From Dyella_A sp050749815 (GTDB taxonomy: Bacteria; Pseudomonadota; Gammaproteobacteria; Xanthomonadales; Rhodanobacteraceae): a stretch of DNA of 64,000 nt. Shown in pieces: positions 27,475 to 36,125 of the stretch. The stretch lies in NCBI RefSeq assembly GCF_050749815.1, contig NZ_CP192735.1:2604001-2668000 (forward strand), given 5' to 3'. Below the pieces are notes generated by a model. That model ran no database searches and had not been told where the DNA came from. It saw only the letters and a list, made by a program, of their open reading frames with translations. The stretch's first letter is position 1. The number at the start of each line of letters is the position of its first letter. The translations under genes and the position numbers were made by a program.

Positions 27475-28809
27475 ATGGACCAGCAGGATTCCAAACGGGG
27501 CCGCCTTCTGCAGGCACCCGAAGACTTCCTGAGCACCGAAGGGCGCTCGCGCCGGCGTGCGCTGGGCGGACTGCTGGCCGGCGGCGCCGCGTTGCTCGCG
27601 GCCGGGTCGGTGGGCGCCGCCGAAAAGGCCGCGGCCGCGGTCGATCCGAAGCACCTGCCGCCAAACCTGCCGCCGTGGTCGCAGAACCTGGGCAAGCCGG
27701 TCGGGGCCGATCCGTACGGTTTTCCCTCGAGCTTCGAGAAGAACATCATCCGCCGCAGCAGCCCGGGGCTGACCACCACCACGCAATCGTCGGTGGCGTT
27801 CGCACCGCTGCAGAACCTGTTCGGCATCATCACGCCGAACGGCCTGCACTTCGAGCGCGACCACAACGGCCGTCCGGACATCAATCCGTACGAACACCGG
27901 CTAATGATCCACGGCCTGGTGCGCGAGCCGAAGATCTACACGATGGAGGACCTGCTGCGGTTCCCGTCGGTGTCGCGCATCCACTTCGTGGAATGCGGCG
28001 CCAACTCGGCGATGGAGTGGGCCAACCCATCCGTGCCCACGGTGCAGTACACCCACGGCATGCTCAGCTGCGCCGAGTGGACCGGCGTGCCGCTGTCCAC
28101 GCTGCTGGAAGACGTCGGCTTCGATGCGAAGCAGGCCAAGTACATCCTGGCCGAGGGCGCCGACGGCGCCGGCCTCACGCGCACCATCCCGATCTCCTTT
28201 GCGCTGAACGACGTGGTGGTCGCCTACGGCCAGAACGGCGAGATGGTGCGCCCCGAGAACGGCTACCCGCTGCGCCTGATCGTGCCCGGCGTGCAGGGCG
28301 TGTCGAACGTGAAATGGCTGCGCCGGATCAAGGTCGGCGACCAGCCGTGGAACACCCGCGAGGAATCGCTGCAGTACAGCGACGCGATGCCCGACGGCAG
28401 CATCCGCCAGTACACCTGGATCCAGGAAGCCAAGTCTGTGATCACCTCGCCGTCCGGCGGGCAGCACCTGCTGGACAAGGGCGGCTACTACGAGATCAGC
28501 GGGCTGGCGTGGTCCGGCCGCGGCCGCATCAAGCGCGTGGACGTCTCTACCGACGGCGGCAAGAACTGGCGCACCGCCAAGTTGCAGACGCCGGTGCTGG
28601 ACAAGGCGCTCACCCGCTTCCGGCTGGACTGGACCTGGGACGGCAGCCCGGCCCTGCTGCAGAGCCGCTGCATCGACTCGACCGGCTACGTGCAGCCAAA
28701 GATGCGCCAGCTGCGCGAAGTGCGCGGCACCAGCTCGATCTATCACAACAACGCCATTCAGACCTGGCTCGTCGATGCCGAGGGGAAGGTGCACAATGTG
28801 GAAGTCTGA
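27475..28809 (+). CDS. soxC: Sulfane dehydrogenase molybdopterin subunit SoxC
   Basis: Periplasmic molybdoenzyme subunit of Sox(CD), which oxidises SoxY-bound sulfane sulfur. The 444 residues start with a Tat signal (SRRRALGG at 25-32). A sulfite-oxidase-fold Mo domain follows, whose cofactor ligand is Cys174 in HFVECGANS, and then the C-terminal dimerisation domain (GRGRIKRVDVSTDGGKNW). GGAG lies about seven bases before the ATG. The end overlaps soxD by 14 bp, as expected for a 1:1 complex. The presence of SoxCD predicts complete oxidation to sulfate without sulfur globules. Confidence 0.93.
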   Translation: MDQQDSKRGRLLQAPEDFLSTEGRSRRRALGGLLAGGAALLAAGSVGAAEKAAAAVDPKHLPPNLPPWSQNLGKPVGADPYGFPSSFEKNIIRRSSPGLTTTTQSSVAFAPLQNLFGIITPNGLHFERDHNGRPDINPYEHRLMIHGLVREPKIYTMEDLLRFPSVSRIHFVECGANSAMEWANPSVPTVQYTHGMLSCAEWTGVPLSTLLEDVGFDAKQAKYILAEGADGAGLTRTIPISFALNDVVVAYGQNGEMVRPENGYPLRLIVPGVQGVSNVKWLRRIKVGDQPWNTREESLQYSDAMPDGSIRQYTWIQEAKSVITSPSGGQHLLDKGGYYEISGLAWSGRGRIKRVDVSTDGGKNWRTAKLQTPVLDKALTRFRLDWTWDGSPALLQSRCIDSTGYVQPKMRQLREVRGTSSIYHNNAIQTWLVDAEGKVHNVEV

Positions 28810-29755
28810 TCGGATGGTCAGCGCAGTGGCGGTCATCGTGCTGCTGGCGGCGGCCTTGCCCGCCCAGGCCCAGGGCAAATACGGACTCGGGCAGAAAGCC
28901 ACGCCCGAGCAGATCGCCGGCTGGAACATCGACGTGCGCCCTGACGGCGCCGGCCTGCCGGATGGGCACGGCTCGGTGGCCGAAGGCAACGAGGTGTACG
29001 ACGCCAACTGCGCCAGTTGCCACGGCACGTTCGGCGAGAGCAACTCGTATATCGCGCTGACCAACGTGGGAGCGCGACTCAACTACGCCACCACGCTGTT
29101 CGACTACATCAACCGCGCGATGCCGTTCCCGCACTCCAAGGCGCTGACGGCGAACCAGGTCTACGCCGCCGCAGCCTATGTGCTGAATCTCAACGACATC
29201 GTGCCGGCCGATTTCGTCGCGGACAAGAACACGCTCCCCAAGGTCAAGATGCCCGCGCACGACAAGGTCAAGCCGTTCCCCGGCCTGATGAGCGTGACAG
29301 GCACGCCCGACGTCAAGAACGTCGCCTGCATGAAGGATTGCGCCAAGGACGTGAAGGTCACCGCGAGCCTGCCCGCGGGCTTCGTCGAGAACCTGTACGG
29401 CGACATCCGCGACAACTTCCGCGGCCTGCAGACGATGAACGAGCAGGCGCCGCCCGCCTCCGAGTTGCCGGGCAATGCCGACGCCAAGGCAACCCCGGAC
29501 GTGCCCAAGCTGCTCGGCACGTATGCCTGCACCGCGTGCCACGCCGTGGACCACAAGGTGGTCGGCCCGGCCTTCCAGGACGTCGCCGCCAAGTACCAGG
29601 GCAACGCCGGCGCGGTGCAGCACCTGACCGACAAGATCCGCAAGGGCGGCGCCGGCGTGTGGGGCCCGATTCCGATGCCGCCACAGTCCGGGCCGTCCGA
29701 CGCGGAACTGGCGGCCATCATCCACTGGGTTCTGAGCCAGCCCGCCAAGAAATGA
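28796..29755 (+). CDS. soxD: Sulfane dehydrogenase cytochrome subunit SoxD
   Basis: Periplasmic di-haem cytochrome c partner of SoxC that passes electrons on to the respiratory chain. The 319 residues have a signal peptide (cleavage after AQA) and two haem motifs, CASCH at 72-76 and CTACH at 245-249, with Met-rich segments likely to give distal ligands. A further Cys pair (VACMKDC, about 178-182) may form a disulfide. It starts inside the soxC end after GGGGAAGG. Confidence 0.92.
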   Translation: MWKSDRMVSAVAVIVLLAAALPAQAQGKYGLGQKATPEQIAGWNIDVRPDGAGLPDGHGSVAEGNEVYDANCASCHGTFGESNSYIALTNVGARLNYATTLFDYINRAMPFPHSKALTANQVYAAAAYVLNLNDIVPADFVADKNTLPKVKMPAHDKVKPFPGLMSVTGTPDVKNVACMKDCAKDVKVTASLPAGFVENLYGDIRDNFRGLQTMNEQAPPASELPGNADAKATPDVPKLLGTYACTACHAVDHKVVGPAFQDVAAKYQGNAGAVQHLTDKIRKGGAGVWGPIPMPPQSGPSDAELAAIIHWVLSQPAKK

Positions 29756-29844
29756 GCGAGAGACCAAGCATGCCGCGTCTTCCCAAAGCCACCACCGCCA
29801 CACACCCACCGCGCCACACACGCAGTCACGTCGAGGAGTCACCC

Positions 29845-30330
29845 ATGAACATGTCCCGAAGGGCCTTCCTGCAGGTCAGTGCCAGCAGTACCGCCCTGCT
29901 GCTGGTGGGCGCCAGCGGCCTGCTGCCACGCCTGGCCGCCGCGGTCACCAGCCCGCTGGCCGCCACCGATACCCGCAAGCCGTTCCAGGCGATGACGCTC
30001 GACGAAGTGGTCAAGTCGCTCGGTGGCACCACGGCGACGAAGTCCACCGACATCGCGCTGCAGGCGCCGCCGATCGCCGAGAACGGCGCGGTGGTGCCGG
30101 TGGTGATCGAGAGCAAGCTGCCCAACACCAAGATGATCGCGATCGTGTCGGAGAAGAACCCGCACGCACTGTCAGCCTCCTTCAGCTTTCCCGACGGCAC
30201 CGAGCCGTACGTGATGACGCGCGTGAAGATCGCCGAGACGTCCAACCTCTACGCCCTGGTGCAGACCGACAAGGGCTTTTTCTATACCGAGCAGCTGGTC
30301 AAGGTCACCCTTGGCGGCTGCGGCGGCTGA
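29845..30330 (+). CDS. soxY: Sulfur carrier subunit SoxY
   Basis: Periplasmic carrier that holds the substrate on a C-terminal Cys swinging arm. The 161 residues begin with a Tat signal (SRRAFLQ) and end GGCGG, with the carrier Cys at 159. Folding and Tat export are expected jointly with SoxZ, encoded 19 bp downstream. The ATG at 29845 follows GAGGAG by six bases; the in-frame upstream sequence back to 29752 is Pro/His-rich and not part of the protein. The 89-bp gap after soxD may carry a secondary promoter. Confidence 0.94.
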   Translation: MNMSRRAFLQVSASSTALLLVGASGLLPRLAAAVTSPLAATDTRKPFQAMTLDEVVKSLGGTTATKSTDIALQAPPIAENGAVVPVVIESKLPNTKMIAIVSEKNPHALSASFSFPDGTEPYVMTRVKIAETSNLYALVQTDKGFFYTEQLVKVTLGGCGG

Positions 30331-30349
30331 TCCATTCCAGGAGAACGAG

Positions 30350-30661
30350 ATGGCAGATCCGATGCGAATTCGCGCCGCCCTCACCGGCGACGTCGTCGAG
30401 GTGAAGGTGCTGATGTCCCACCCGATGGAAACCGGCTTGCGCAAAGACGCCAGCGGCAAGCCGGTGCCCGCCCACTACATCGAAACCGTCAAGGCCAGCT
30501 GCAAGGGCAAGGACGTGCTGACCGCCGAATGGGGCCCGGCCGTTTCGAAGAACCCGTTCCTGGCCTTCAAGTTCAAGGGTGGTGCCAAGGGCGACAAGGT
30601 CTCGGTCACCTGGCGCGACACGGCAGGCGAAACCCGTACTGACGAAGCGGTCATCAGCTGA
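30350..30661 (+). CDS. soxZ: Sulfur carrier complex subunit SoxZ
   Basis: Partner of SoxY in the thiosulfate-carrying heterodimer, 103 residues, immunoglobulin-like fold, no signal peptide of its own (co-exported with SoxY in the family). The segment EVKVLMSHPMETGLRKD with the later PFLAFKFKG is diagnostic. CAGGAG lies about ten bases before the ATG. Confidence 0.95.
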   Translation: MADPMRIRAALTGDVVEVKVLMSHPMETGLRKDASGKPVPAHYIETVKASCKGKDVLTAEWGPAVSKNPFLAFKFKGGAKGDKVSVTWRDTAGETRTDEAVIS

Positions 30662-30738
30662 TCGGCCTACCCGGCCGGTCGACCGAGAATCGGGCCGCGC
30701 CGGTGCGGGCGGCCCGACCGTCCACGGAGGCGACACCC

Positions 30739-31191
30739 ATGATGAAGTTGGCGCTGACTCTGCTGCTCGGCCTGTGTGCGGCCTGCGCACCGGCCGCGTC
30801 TGCCCGTGCCGCCGAGACGGTCGGCACGCAGGGCGCACCGATGCGGGTGGTGTTTCATCTGGACACCGACAGCAAGGGCACCGTCACCGCGTTGCATCAG
30901 GTCAGGAACCTGCTCACGGCCGACCCCACGGCGCAGATCGTCGTGGTGGCGGTCGGCGAGAGCGTGCGTTTCCTGGTCAAGGGCAGCAAGACCGATGGCG
31001 GCTATCCGTTCGCGCTGATGGTCGAGGACCTGCAGCAGAGCGGCGTTCGTTTTGAAGCCTGCAACAACACCATGACGACGCTGAAGATCAGCAAGAACCA
31101 ACTGGACGACGACATCGGCGTCGTCCCTTCTGGCCTGGCCGAAGTCGCGCGGCTGCAGTCGCGCGAAGGCTATGCCTACATCAAACCCTGA
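30739..31191 (+). CDS. Periplasmic DsrE-like protein
   Basis: DsrE/DsrF-like sulfur-relay family protein of 150 residues with an N-terminal signal sequence (about 1-25, cleavage after ARA). The core reads MRVVFHLDTDS, IVVVAVGESVRFLVKG and GVRFEACNNT, with the conserved Cys at 108, the position that carries sulfur in family members. Sitting between soxZ and soxA it may carry or buffer sulfane sulfur in the periplasm. GGAGG lies nine bases before the ATG at 30739; the second Met at 30742 is an alternative start. Confidence 0.8.
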   Translation: MMKLALTLLLGLCAACAPAASARAAETVGTQGAPMRVVFHLDTDSKGTVTALHQVRNLLTADPTAQIVVVAVGESVRFLVKGSKTDGGYPFALMVEDLQQSGVRFEACNNTMTTLKISKNQLDDDIGVVPSGLAEVARLQSREGYAYIKP

Positions 31192-31220
31192 GCGTCGACG
31201 GGCATCTGAGGAGACGGCAC

Positions 31221-32057
31221 ATGAAATCGAAATCCAGGCAGCTGATGTTCGGGCTGATGCTCGTGGGAGGAGCCGCCGGAAGCCTGGCGGCGTCGCTGGT
31301 ATGGGCGCAATCGGAGACCGCCACCGACCCGGTGGCCGAGTACCGCGCGATGTTCGGCGACGACAACCCGGCCGCCTTGTGGATCACCCGCGGTCAGGAC
31401 CTGTGGAACCAGGTGCGCGGCCCCAAGGGAACCTCACTGGCCAAGAGCTGCGACCTCGGCCTGGGCGCTGGTGTGGTCAAGGGCGCCTACGCGCACCTGC
31501 CGCGCTACTTTGCCGACACCAAGAAGGTGCAGGACCTCGATAGCCGACTGCTCACCTGCATGGTGCAGGGGCAAGGCCTGGACGAAGCGGCGATCCTGAA
31601 GAACCGCTTTGGCGACGGCGATCGCAAGTCGGACCTCGAAGCGCTGGCGTCCTACATCGTCGACGCCTCCAAGGGCGTCGCCATCAGCCTGCCGCTGGAG
31701 CATCCGCAGGAGAAGCAGGCCTACGAGATGGGCAAGGCGATCTTCTTCTATCGCGCGGCTACGCACGACTTCTCCTGCGCCACCTGTCACGGACAGGCCG
31801 GCAAGCGTATCCGCCTGCAGCAACTGCCGGACCTCGCCCAGGCCGGTCCGGACGCGCAGGCCACCTATACCGCGTGGCCGGCCTATCGCGTATCGCAGGG
31901 CGAGGTGCGCACGATGGAGTGGCGCATCGGCGACTGCTTCCGCCAGCAGCGATTGCCGGAACTGAAGTACGGATCGGAAGCCGCGATCGACCTGACCATG
32001 TTCCTCGCCAAGAACGCCGAAGGCGGAAAGATGGCGGCCCCCGGTCTCAAACGTTAA
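31221..32057 (+). CDS. soxA: L-cysteine S-thiosulfotransferase subunit SoxA (mono-haem type)
   Basis: Catalytic cytochrome subunit of SoxAX, which joins thiosulfate oxidatively to the SoxY Cys. The 278 residues have a signal peptide (cleavage near VWA) and one haem motif, CATCH at 186-190. The active-site Cys, which is a modified haem ligand in characterised SoxA, is at about 239 in RIGDCFRQQR. The N-terminal half keeps only Cys77 and Cys113, where di-haem SoxA has a second CxxCH, so this is the mono-haem form. A GAGGAG lies nine bases before the start. Confidence 0.93.
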   Translation: MKSKSRQLMFGLMLVGGAAGSLAASLVWAQSETATDPVAEYRAMFGDDNPAALWITRGQDLWNQVRGPKGTSLAKSCDLGLGAGVVKGAYAHLPRYFADTKKVQDLDSRLLTCMVQGQGLDEAAILKNRFGDGDRKSDLEALASYIVDASKGVAISLPLEHPQEKQAYEMGKAIFFYRAATHDFSCATCHGQAGKRIRLQQLPDLAQAGPDAQATYTAWPAYRVSQGEVRTMEWRIGDCFRQQRLPELKYGSEAAIDLTMFLAKNAEGGKMAAPGLKR

Positions 32058-32067
32058 GGAGTCGACC

Positions 32068-32691
32068 ATGCGCACCCCGATTCGCCTACTCATCCTGCTT
32101 GCAGCCCTGCCGGCGATTTCCAGTGCTGCCGAGGCAGCGCACCCGGGCGACCGCAATGCCCAGGCGCTGGCCGTCATGAAGGCATCGTTCAAGCCTCACG
32201 GCCAGGCCGACATGGACCGCCTGAAGCAGGATTCCACCCAGGCCCTGTGTTCGCTGCACGCGCCGGCCATGCCCACCGGCGAGGCAGCCTCCAAGGCCCT
32301 GGCGGCCAACCAGGCCTCGGTCAAGTTTCCCGCCGACGGCAAGTTTCTCGGCGACTGGAAGCGCGGCCAGGCGATCGCCGAGGAAGGCACCGGCTTCCAG
32401 TATTCCGACGATCCGGCCAAGCCCTCCGGTGGCAACTGCTACGCCTGCCACCAGCTCGACAAGCAGCAGATCGCCTACGGCACCATCGGCCCGTCGCTCT
32501 ACAACTACGGCAAGAACCGCGGCCAATCCGAGCCGGTGCTGAAGCTGGCCTGGAGCATGATCAACGACATGAAGGGGTACTCGCTGTGCTCGGCGATGCC
32601 GCGTTTCGGTGCCAAGGGCGTGCTCACCGAACAGCAGATCAAGGACGTCATGGCGTTGCTGTTTGATCCCGCCTCGCCGGTCAACCAGTAA
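32068..32691 (+). CDS. soxX: SoxX cytochrome c subunit of SoxAX
   Basis: Mono-haem cytochrome c that accepts electrons from SoxA. The 207 residues have a signal peptide (cleavage after SSA) and a haem motif CYACH at 124-128; the distal Met is probably in CSAMPRFG. An N-terminal extension of about 90 residues makes it a long-form SoxX. The gene lies ten bases after soxA with AAGGAG as ribosome binding site. The order soxA-soxX reverses the more usual soxX-soxA. Confidence 0.92.
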   Translation: MRTPIRLLILLAALPAISSAAEAAHPGDRNAQALAVMKASFKPHGQADMDRLKQDSTQALCSLHAPAMPTGEAASKALAANQASVKFPADGKFLGDWKRGQAIAEEGTGFQYSDDPAKPSGGNCYACHQLDKQQIAYGTIGPSLYNYGKNRGQSEPVLKLAWSMINDMKGYSLCSAMPRFGAKGVLTEQQIKDVMALLFDPASPVNQ

Positions 32692-32713
32692 GCGTGCCGG
32701 GAGCGCCCTTGCC

Positions 32714-34435
32714 ATGAGCATGAATCGCCGCGAGTTCATCCAGCTGATGGCCGCTGCGGCAGCGGCAGGCCTGCCGCTGACGTCGAGCCGCGCCCTCACC
32801 GCCAGTGCCCGCGGCGAAGCGTTGTACGACGCGCCGGCGTTCGGCAACGTCAGCCTGCTGCACATGACCGACAGCCATGCGCAGCTGCTGCCGATCCACT
32901 TTCGCGAGCCATCGTCCAACCTGGGCGTCGGCGCCGCGCGCGGTCGTCCGCCGCACCTGGTGGGCGAGCACCTGCTGAAGTTCTACGGCATCAAGCCGGG
33001 GACGCGCGAGGCGCATGCGCTGACCTACCTCGATTTCGTCGAGGCGTCCAAGCGCTACGGCAAGGTTGGCGGCTACGCGCACTTGGCCACGCTGATCAAG
33101 CGCCTGCGCGCCAGCCGCCCCGGCGCCCTGCTGCTGGATGGCGGCGATACCTGGCAGGGTTCGGCAACGTCGTTGTGGACCCAGGGTCAGGACATGGTCG
33201 ATGCCCAGCTCGAATTGGGCGTGGACGTGATGACCGGGCACTGGGAATTCACCTACGGCGCCGACCGCGTGAAGGAAGTGGTCAACGGCCCGTTCAAGGG
33301 CAAGATCGATTTCGTGGCGCAGAACATCCGCACCGCCGACTTCGGCGACCCGGTGTTTCCCGACTACGCCATGCGCCATGTCAATGGCGTGGATGTGGCG
33401 GTGATCGGCCAGGCGTTCCCGTACACGCCAATCGCTCATCCGGCGCGCTTCGTGGCCGAGCTGTCGTTCGGCATCCAGCAGGAGCGCCTGCAGCAGGTGA
33501 TCGACACCGTGCGCAAGGCGGGCGCAGCCGTGGTGGTGCTGTTGTCGCACAACGGCATGGACTGCGATCTCAAGCTGGCCTCGCAGGTCAGCGGGCTCGA
33601 CGCGATCATGGGCGGACACACCCACGACGGCGTGCCGCACCCGGTGAAGGTCAAGAACGCCGGTGGCGAGACCCTAGTGACCAACGCGGGCAGCAACGGC
33701 AAGTTCGTCGGCGTGCTCGATCTGGATGTGAAAAACGGCAAGCTGCGCGAAGCCCGCTATCGCCTGCTGCCGGTGTTCTCCGACCTGCTTCCGCCGGACC
33801 CGGCGATGCAGGCGCTGATCGCCAGGCACCGCCAGCCGTACGAGAGCCAGTTGGCCAAGACCCACGCCGTCAGCGAGGGCCTGCTGTATCGCCGCGGCAA
33901 CTTCAACGGCAGTTTCGATCAGCTCATCCTCGATGGCCTGATGGCGGTGAAGGACGCACAGATCGCGTTCTCGCCCGGCTTCCGCTGGGGCACCACGTTG
34001 CTGCCGGGCGAGGCCATCACCCACGAGCGGCTGATGGACCAGACGGCGATCACCTATCCGACCGTGACGGTCAACGAGTTCACCGGGGAGCGGATCAAGG
34101 CGATCCTCGAGGATGTCGGCGACAACCTGTTCAACCCTGATCCGTACTACCAGCAGGGTGGCGACATGGTGCGCGTGGGCGGGCTCACCTATACCTGCGA
34201 TCCGAACGCCCCTGCCGGCAAGCGCATCAACGACATGCGGCTGGACGGCAAGCCGATCGATGCCGGCAAGTCCTACAAGGTCGCCGGCTGGGCGCCGGTG
34301 GCCGAGGGCGTCACCGGCGAGCCGGTGTGGGATGTGGTGGCCGAATACCTCAAGGCGCACCAGAGCGTGGCGGCGCCGAAGTTGAACCTGCCCAAGCTGG
34401 TGGGAGAGCAGAACGATCCGGGTATCGGTGGATGA
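32714..34435 (+). CDS. soxB: Thiosulfohydrolase SoxB
   Basis: Periplasmic di-manganese hydrolase that releases sulfate from SoxY-S-thiosulfonate. The 573 residues start with a Tat signal (MNRREFIQLM), and the calcineurin/5'-nucleotidase fold shows HMTDSHAQ, GGDTWQGS, the SHNGMD loop and GGHTHDG. A 5'-nucleotidase-type C-terminal domain follows. The ribosome binding site is weak (GGGAG about 11 bases away), so an ATG two codons later is possible. The end overlaps the next start, giving tight coupling. Confidence 0.95.
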   Translation: MSMNRREFIQLMAAAAAAGLPLTSSRALTASARGEALYDAPAFGNVSLLHMTDSHAQLLPIHFREPSSNLGVGAARGRPPHLVGEHLLKFYGIKPGTREAHALTYLDFVEASKRYGKVGGYAHLATLIKRLRASRPGALLLDGGDTWQGSATSLWTQGQDMVDAQLELGVDVMTGHWEFTYGADRVKEVVNGPFKGKIDFVAQNIRTADFGDPVFPDYAMRHVNGVDVAVIGQAFPYTPIAHPARFVAELSFGIQQERLQQVIDTVRKAGAAVVVLLSHNGMDCDLKLASQVSGLDAIMGGHTHDGVPHPVKVKNAGGETLVTNAGSNGKFVGVLDLDVKNGKLREARYRLLPVFSDLLPPDPAMQALIARHRQPYESQLAKTHAVSEGLLYRRGNFNGSFDQLILDGLMAVKDAQIAFSPGFRWGTTLLPGEAITHERLMDQTAITYPTVTVNEFTGERIKAILEDVGDNLFNPDPYYQQGGDMVRVGGLTYTCDPNAPAGKRINDMRLDGKPIDAGKSYKVAGWAPVAEGVTGEPVWDVVAEYLKAHQSVAAPKLNLPKLVGEQNDPGIGG

Positions 34436-35409
34436 TGTTTCGGCGCGCGCTCGCAGCGCTGCTGGCCTGGGCGTGGCTGTCGCCGGCACTGGCGGCGGCG
34501 CCGGCAGCAAAACCCCCGTGGGCGCCCAGCGAGATCGATCTGCCCGTGCATCAGGTCGGCCCCCACAGCTACTACGTGGAGGGCAGGCTGGAGGAAGCGA
34601 GCCGCGCCAACGAGGGCTTCATCGCCAACGCCGGCTTCGTGATCACCGGCGACGGCGTGGTGGTGTTCGACACGCTGGGCTCGCCCGCGCTGGGCGACCG
34701 GCTGATCCAGGCGATCCGCAAGCTCACCGATCAGCCGATCCGCCGCGTGGTGATCAGCCACTACCACGCCGACCACTTCTACGGCATTCCGGCGTTTCGC
34801 CGGATCGGGGCGCAGATCTGGGCCGACACCCGCGCGCACCTCTATCTCAATTCACAGGAAGCCGCTGAGCGCCTGGCCCAGCGCAAACAGTTGATCGGGC
34901 CGTGGCTGGGGGCGGACTTCACCCTGCCTTTGCCGGACCGCTGGCTCGATACCCCCACCGGTTTCAAGATGGGCGGAGTGAGCTTCTCGTTGCGCCACAT
35001 CGGACCGGCGCATTCGCCCGAGGATATGGCGATGCTGGTGGAACCCGATGGCGTGCTGTACTCCGGCGACGTGGTGTACGCGGGCCGCGTGCCGTTCATC
35101 GGCGATGCCGACACCCGCACGTGGCTGAAGGCCATCGACCAGCTGCTCGCCATTCCGGCCCGCGTGATGGTTCCCGGGCACGGGCCTGCGTCACTGCACC
35201 CGCGTGCCGATGCGCAGCTGACCCGTGACTACCTGGTGTTCCTTCGCCAGCAGATGGGGGCCGCGGTGAGCAACCTCGTGCCGTTCGACGAGGCCTACCA
35301 GCAGGTGGACTGGAGTCGGTTTGAAGCCGAACCGACCTTCGGCGCGGCCAACCGCCGCAACGCGTACAACGTCTACCTGCAGATGGAGCAGGAATCGCTC
35401 GCGCACTAG
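34432..35409 (+). CDS. Periplasmic metallo-beta-lactamase-fold hydrolase (SoxH-like)
   Basis: The 325 residues have a signal peptide (cleavage after ALA, about 22) and a metallo-beta-lactamase fold with the metal motif HYHADH at 110-115, a further His in RHIGPAHSPEDM, and GDVVY. Such proteins accompany many sox clusters (SoxH-like, or quinoprotein-relay-type hydrolases) but their reaction is not established. The start overlaps the soxB stop (ATGATGA). It is the last gene of the plus-strand sox run and converges with the repressor gene. Confidence 0.85.
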   Translation: MMFRRALAALLAWAWLSPALAAAPAAKPPWAPSEIDLPVHQVGPHSYYVEGRLEEASRANEGFIANAGFVITGDGVVVFDTLGSPALGDRLIQAIRKLTDQPIRRVVISHYHADHFYGIPAFRRIGAQIWADTRAHLYLNSQEAAERLAQRKQLIGPWLGADFTLPLPDRWLDTPTGFKMGGVSFSLRHIGPAHSPEDMAMLVEPDGVLYSGDVVYAGRVPFIGDADTRTWLKAIDQLLAIPARVMVPGHGPASLHPRADAQLTRDYLVFLRQQMGAAVSNLVPFDEAYQQVDWSRFEAEPTFGAANRRNAYNVYLQMEQESLAH

Positions 35410-35445
35410 GGATGCTGATCAGCTAGACGCAGGCGGCGATGCCGC

Positions 35446-35745
35446 TCAGCCGAACTTGGTGAGCAGGCGCGACAGTTCCTTGGTCGATGCCCGCACATCC
35501 TCGATGTCGCCGGACGTTTCGAGATGGTTGTTGAGGCTGCAGACGATCATTTCGTAGAACGCCTTGTCCAGCGCACGCCGCGCCGCGGTGAGCTGCAGCG
35601 CCACCTGCTCGCAACTGCAGTTGTCCAGGATCATGCCCTGGATCGCCCGCACCTGGCCCTCGATGCGCGCCAGTCGGGCGACGATCTTGCGACGCTGTGC
35701 CTCTTCCGTCTCCTGCGGGTCCGCCGGAGGAATCTTTTTGGTCAT
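35446..35745 (-). CDS. CsoR/CstR-family (DUF156) transcriptional repressor
   Basis: A 99-residue all-helical repressor of the CsoR/RcnR/FrmR/CstR family, recognised from RLARIEGQVRAIQGMI and QLTAARRALDKA. Candidate sensor residues are Cys43/Cys45 at the first conserved position, then Cys69 and His74 around the second. This matches neither the CsoR Cys-His-Cys copper set nor the CstR Cys-Cys persulfide pair exactly. Its place between the sox operon and the porin gene, plus two matching palindromes, argues that it controls the sulfur island, sensing sulfide/persulfide or possibly a metal. Confidence 0.85.
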   Translation of the reverse strand: MTKKIPPADPQETEEAQRRKIVARLARIEGQVRAIQGMILDNCSCEQVALQLTAARRALDKAFYEMIVCSLNNHLETSGDIEDVRASTKELSRLLTKFG

Positions 35746-36125
35746 GGGTGCGAGTCCGTCGATCGTGGCCGGCTGATGGTGCGATGCATGATTTTTTGAT
35801 CAAGCCCAGGCCCGCATCCAAGCGCGAACGAAAACACCCGGAAATCAGCCTCGATGAGATTAGCACGGGGCCGGCATTGGCGCACATTCCGCCCCGCCCG
35901 AGTAAAAGCGCGCGTGTTTGCAAACGCGTGATTGAAAATGCTGCAACGCATTATCTCGAGTGACTCCTTTTTCTGCCGAAATCTGTTTTTCCCGACTGCC
36001 GAAATTCGGGAAAAGCTCGTGCTAGTCTCGGCTTATATACCTATACCCCTATAGGTATATAAGCAAGACCCGGGGAGAGATCCGCTCCCCGTCCATCGAC
36101 TCCATCCCGGGAGGGGGGAAGGCTC
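35746..36125. other. 380-bp divergent regulatory region
   Basis: Lies between the repressor (minus) and the porin (plus). It is AT-richer than its surroundings. It contains the large palindrome at 36031-36064 and an upstream TTTTCCCGA/TCGGGAAAA inverted repeat at about 35984-36015. No coding sequence is seen. Confidence 0.6.
36031..36064 (+). promoter_or_regulatory. 34-bp near-perfect palindromic operator
   Basis: Two perfect 15-base arms (GCTTATATACCTATA and its complement) flank a central CCCC. The inner ATACCC-CTATA-GGTAT resembles the operator at 24066-24083. It lies 62 bp upstream of the porin start and in the region shared with the repressor promoter, so it could serve both autoregulation and porin control. 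Confidence 0.72.

Noticed and set aside
29752..29844. N-terminal extension of SoxY.
   Set aside because: It would precede the Tat signal, which must be N-terminal; GAGGAG marks the ATG at 29845.
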